NCBI GenBank assembly: GCA_027919835.1
Contig: JANVFP010000013.1
Span: forward strand, 372,001 to 436,000
Source of the DNA: Lentinula raphanica
Taxonomy: Eukaryota; Basidiomycota; Agaricomycetes; Agaricales; Omphalotaceae
DNA length: 64,000 bases
Reading direction: 5' to 3'
This document shows, in pieces, positions 59,916-64,000 of the stretch. Within the stretch, counting starts at the first letter, position 1, and every line of letters starts with the position of its first letter. Below the pieces are notes generated by a model, which was not told the origin of the DNA, searched no databases, and saw only the letters and a list, made by a program, of their open reading frames with translations. A program made the translations under genes and the position numbers.

Positions 59916-61487
59916 ATGGTCAAACGAAAGGACGCGCCAACTTCGATGGAAACAGATCATGAGCCGTGCGCGAAGCGTCGCAGTACCCGTCTCATGAACG
60001 CGCGCGACGCCATGGCTAATGCTCGAATCTTTCCAACATTTCGAACCCAAACAATTGCACCAGAAGACAATTCAAAGGCAGCACCAACCACCAACGTCAG
60101 TGCACCGAAAAGCTTACGAAATCTATTGGAATTGCCTCTAGAAATAATCTACGAAGTCAGTGAACCTCTACCTCTTTAAATTCAAGAATGGTATGTTCAT
60201 GAATCTACGTTGAATTTTTAAAGGTCCTTCGCCATTTATCAACTATAGACCTTCTTAATCTCTCAAATGCCGTTGAAATGTTCCGCACATTCCTGCTACA
60301 AAAGTCGTCTGCCTCGATATGGACTGCAGCACGAGCCAATGTACCGGATCTCCCTCCTCTCATGGAAGGCATGGACGAGGTAGCCTACGCAAGGATGCTC
60401 TTCGATGATCGTTGCCAAGTAAGAATACGATATAGAAGAAATGTCTTCGTTCTTACTTTCTCCGATTAGATATGTTACGTCCGACGCGCCAGAGGTCTAG
60501 AAATGGTTTACGCTCTCCACATGAGGATATGTGGCTATTGCCAACGGTCGAGCCCAGCGTATGTCGGTTGTGTCATTCCCTTTGCATTCTATTGAGTTTT
60601 GTCCTCAAGATTCTTGAGGGAAGATTCTCTGGAAATCCAACTCCAACCTCCACTCATCGATCAGGAGGAGTTTCTATCATTCGTCCCTCATATCGATCAA
60701 GGGTGGCTTCCTAGCATGGTTCAAGACTATATGAAAGTATACAAGGAACTCGTTGTGGATGAGCAGACTTTGGGTCAGTGGAAAGCCAAGATGCTTGAAG
60801 AAATAAAAAAACGCGACCAAGTGATTATTCTAATACCTGCCTTTGGGTCTCTCGCACTGACTCACTTGCATGGAATCAGTGGTCTGATTACCACAGTGAC
60901 TGGCTCGATATCTGTGCACAACGTCGGCAGAGGCAGATAGAATTGCGCAAGAAAGAGAACGATGTGATACGTCTCCAGCGTTTCGAAACGTACGTCAGGT
61001 TCTTATTCCACAATCCCCATGATTGACCTACCTGCCTCTGCATCTCCTAGTATCATCAACAAAGTGATTGCACTAGGATTCAAGAAAGACGACATTCCTC
61101 CTGGTTTAGCGGATCACCCCTATGTCACCAAACCTCAAGCATTGACCGAGAAAGGTGTGTTCTAGAATTATCAACATTCTAGCAGCGACTAACGCCGTTT
61201 CTCTCACGAAGAGTGGGCGAAAATTGGACCAACCTTGGTGGAATATATCAAGGCGAAAATTCAAGATGCAGAGCGGTCCAAGAAGCTTCGTGAGAACTCA
61301 GGTTTCGGTGGAAGGTATGTGGAATTTTCAGTGCTTCAGGCCATGCACGTTGCTCACATCTGAGGATAGCGAACGTCGTAAACCTGAGAAGAATAAGGAT
61401 AATGACCGAGGAACTGGGCATAGTTCGAAGCTCCGGCGTAAGAGTTATCAGAGGAGTGGACGTACCCGTCCTACACGTAGACCTTAG
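59916..61487 (+). CDS. F-box protein of the agaricomycete type
   Basis: F-box protein with an N-terminal basic head (MVKRKDAPTS; KRRSTRLMNARD), then the F-box LLELPLEIIYEVLRHLSTIDL, LNLSNAVEMFRTFLLQKSS, IWTAARANVPDLPPL. A Cys pair (CQICYVRRA; RICGYCQRSS) follows. After an intron comes QEEFLSFVPHIDQGWLPSMV, then a long charged helix (RQRQIELRKKENDVIRLQR), IINKVIALGFKKDDIPPGL, HPYVTKPQALTEKEWAKI and LVEYIKAKIQDAERSKKL. The C-terminus is reached by an intron near 61315-61369 and is Lys/Arg rich, ending at 61487. The motif set is common in mushroom F-box families and suggests an SCF substrate receptor. Introns near 60155-60222, 60420-60470 and others. Target unknown. The last exon is the least certain. 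Confidence 0.75.
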
Positions 61488-62560
61488 GTTAGTTGGAATA
61501 CGTTTCGCAAGAATTCAACTCCTGAGCGCTTGAGCTCTTTGACACCTCGATCCCCAGCTTCGCCTTTACTTTGATCTTTCGTGTCAATGGAAATACATAC
61601 TAACGTGCGTGGGCACGTTATTCACAAGCGTGTTTCCATCTCGCCTTGAGTGCCATTGATATCCTGTCGCGGACTGGTATCGGACGACGTGTTGACATTG
61701 GGCATTTTGGAGGATGGTAACAAAGTCGTCGGTTGTTGGTTCGGTGATGAGCTGTATTCTTGGAAGTCGAATGATTGATGAGCCGTATCGTTATTCTGTG
61801 CTAAATTTTAGGTGTATTTCATCGAGAACTGTGTGGTCCAGTGAATCACAACGCTAAAGGGCTAGATGTTGGCTAAATGGGTCTGTGTAAATTGTGCGCT
61901 ATTGTGCGTATCAGACTCGAGCTCAGTCTGCCGCTTCGAGTTTCCGGCTAATATCGCGGCCATCTAGGCCACTCGAAGTTCCTCAAATAATACCTTATAA
62001 TCAACGGTTGATTACCAGGCCAATCGACTGTTATTTTCAAAATTTAGAGCAAGAAATTATTGAGCTGTGAATTTTTTTCTGAGGGACTCCGAGGGAGAGT
62101 CATGATCAGTGACAGGGGTCAACTGAAGAAATGATGCCGCGATCTGGTTCACCCGTGGGAATTTACCAGCGACGTCTCTGTTCGTTGTCTGTTCGTCTTC
62201 GATAAACTAAAACTAAGTATACAGGAGTCAGCCATCTGACAACTCATCTACCTAGAGAAGGTCATCCATCCTCCAGAATACAACTCCTTTTCGACAGCTT
62301 CCTTGGATCATCAACTTATCAGAGACTATTTGCAGCAGATACTCATAGAGAACACTGCAATCGTAACATTGGCAAGTGACTTCCAAGGGCAATCATCCTC
62401 CCACGGGACTCTTTATTGTCGGATGACAGCTGGTTACTCTTCTGCAGAAGACCTGACATCCGTAGACCCGCTGAGCTGCTTGGGGAGAGGACGTGGGCAT
62501 GGGCGTGGGCATAGTTGGAGAATGGAAGGTGTAGGAGTGAATGGAGGAGGTTGGAAATTC
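61488..62560. other. Intergenic region of 1.07 kb, no supported gene
   Basis: No gene or large repeat was recognised. A plus-strand frame that starts at 62303 and runs on to 62932 lies mostly antisense to the Lys/Arg-rich pseudogene below, which explains its odd Leu/Cys-rich sequence. Confidence 0.4.
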
Positions 62561-63125
62561 TCAGGTACGCTGGCTCTTGAAGCCTCCGAAGTCCAAAATA
62601 GATGTGCTGTCATCAGGAGTGCTAGCTCTTGGATTGACATCCTGTGCATGATCTTGTCTGCTAGCCCCTCCGTACTCTTGTCCGTACTCTTGTCCGCGCC
62701 CTTGTCCATGGCCCTGTCCCCTCCGGTTTGCTGCACTCTCTTCTCTCTGATGAGCCTGAGCTCGTCTCATCCGCTTTTTCTGCTTTGCTCGTGCTTGCTC
62801 GTCTTTCTTCTATTTTGCCTGAGCTGCTTTCTTTTCCTTTGCTTCTGCTCGTGTTGCATCTTCAATACACTTCCTGATCAGACGGAATCTTCGTTTCAGC
62901 GAGTCCAAGACTTTCTCCATGTCCGCTTCTAAGAGGACCGTTATATTATCTTCATCAATCAAATGCTGACTTGTTCCTGTGTTCACAGCAATTCGTTTCT
63001 TCGTCCTTCTTGCGAACACTGGTACGCATTCTCGTCCTCTATCAACTTCGTCTATGCGACATTTGCCACCATTATCTTCTTGGACTATTGCGGCTAGCTA
63101 GGCTATCATGTTCTTATTTTTTGTG
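62561..63125 (-). pseudogene. Pseudogene of an unidentified protein family
   Basis: A continuous minus-strand reading frame, broken by two TAG codons, codes for a protein-like sequence. After NMIA and a TAG (where Trp would fit, see next), it reads LAAIVQEDNGGKCRIDEVDR, RECVPVFARRTKKRIAVN, TSQHLIDEDNITVLLEAD and SLKRRFRLIRKCIEDATRAE. After the second TAG (about 62811) it continues in the same frame with KKDEQARAKQKKRMRRAQ, a GHGQGRG/QEYGQEYGG repeat and ILDFGGF, stopping at 62561. A second copy of the NMIAWLAAVV segment lies just upstream (about 63125-63160), so a short duplication occurred there. The family is not recognised; the spared frame suggests recent inactivation, or a multicopy element-related gene. 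Confidence 0.55.
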
Positions 63126-64000
63126 AACTACAGCGGCCAGCCAGGCTATCATGTTCTGCCTTGGCTCTCTAAATCACGCAAAGAACGCGTTGGAGGCTGT
63201 GAGAGGGCGCTGAACGCGGGTGCCGGACCACACTCAAGATCACATATTCTAGATCACATAGCGTCGCTAGCGGTCCCCACCATTCATAGGCCCAACTTCA
63301 CATGGGCGAGTCCCGACTGCTAGCATGGGCCATGCTGCATGCAGTGCCATACGTCTCAGGCTAGCGCTAGAGAGCTTGTTTTGGACATGATTTTCAAACT
63401 CGCCCCCCAAAAAAGTAAGATGACGTTTCAAGCCTCATTTCTCATGAGGCAGTTTGAGACGGTTCCACATTGCTTCACGTAGCAGTTCATTGAATCAGAC
63501 TGAATTGCTTCCCTCTACTTTCGCCGCTTACTACCTTTTGCCACATGCATCTTTTCCAGAGTCGGGGATCGTCGTCTATCGTCGTGCTGTCCTGTTTTTT
63601 TTTCGTCTGATTCTCATTTTCGTTCGGCAAGATAAGCCATATAAACGCAGGGACTCAGAGCTGGTCCTCCCAGTACTATTTCGACGCCCTGTTCTACGAG
63701 CTTCTCAAAAGTACTAAATTGTGCCTTTCTCCGAACTGCCGTAGCGCTGGATCGGTACGTCCTTCTACTGTCCTCTGATTTTCGAATCTCTTGCTCACCC
63801 GACCACCTACAGTTACTCCAAGCCCCGTTTCGAAAGAAGGAACTTACAAAAGACTCACAAGCTAGCCTTGTCTCGTCATTTCATTTCGTCCGTTGGTCAG
63901 TGCATTCTTGTCCGATCGGCCAGGCTACTGAACTAATCGCCAGCTTCGCTTTTAGCTATCTCTCAAACAATCAACTCCTTCGCATTTCTCATTCCTACTA
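63126..64000. other. Window end, no supported gene
   Basis: Contains the duplicated short NMIAWLAA-coding segment (about 63125-63160) upstream of the pseudogene. The rest shows no recognised gene; the pyrimidine-rich sequence after about 63700 could be the upstream region of a gene beyond the window. Confidence 0.35.

Noticed and set aside
62303..62932. Plus-strand frame of 209 codons with Leu/Cys-rich hydrophobic tail
   Set aside because: Its right two thirds is antisense to the Lys/Arg/Gln-rich pseudogene, which explains the composition; the opposite strand reads like a real, broken protein.
1..64000. tRNA, rRNA, CRISPR array, intact transposon or bacterial-type operon
   Set aside because: None seen by eye on either strand; VMS1 and CUE3 share a pathway but are too far apart to call a cluster.

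Overview
The window is nuclear DNA of a filamentous basidiomycete, most likely an Agaricomycete. Genes lie close together on both strands. They are split by many short GT-AG introns (about 50-60 nt) with CTGAC/CTGAT-like branch points. The content fits this too: a kleisin, LEO1, ARP9, a Ste50/Ubc2 adaptor with C-terminal SH3 domains (a basidiomycete architecture), a GT90/CAP10 glycosyltransferase and mushroom-type F-box proteins. I saw no tRNA, rRNA, CRISPR array or intact transposon. Exon joins were worked out by hand from splice signals and reading frame, so single junctions may be off by a few bases.

Left part (1-30 kb), conserved housekeeping genes: VMS1 (partial, -), SEC53 (+), POL3 (-), a GT90 glycosyltransferase (-), ARP9 (-), RPL30 (-), condensin subunit BRN1 (+), a fungal protein of unknown function (-), LEO1 (+), an ataxin-10 homologue (-), VMA12 (+), a CoA-type Nudix hydrolase (-) and the BRAP2/ETP1-type ubiquitin ligase (+). 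Several pairs share short divergent promoters: VMS1/SEC53, RPL30/BRN1 and ATXN10/VMA12.

Middle part (29.5-36.8 kb), a gene-poor, rearranged island: an intact gene for a secreted protein with two related modules (copy A), a decayed duplicate of the BRAP2 3' end followed by a decayed second copy (B), a fragment of a peroxisomal ABC transporter, and a truncated third copy (C). The BRAP2 3' end and its downstream secreted-protein gene were evidently duplicated together and then decayed. Several short 10-bp-period repeats occur here.

Right part (36.8-64 kb): a single-exon F-box/LRR-like protein (-), the Ste50/Ubc2 MAPK-pathway adaptor (+), a CUE3/ASCC2 homologue (+), a dynamin-like GTPase (+), a very large low-complexity protein with acidic-phenylalanine motifs (-), two tandem MFS transporters (+) flanking an antisense gene for a divergent histone H2A variant, a tartrate/malate-type beta-decarboxylating dehydrogenase (-), a second F-box protein (+), and a pseudogene of an unidentified family (-). 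VMS1 and CUE3/ASCC2 both belong to ribosome-associated quality control, but lie 40 kb apart, so no cluster is claimed. The most notable items are the H2A variant and the decaying secreted-protein/BRAP2 duplication.
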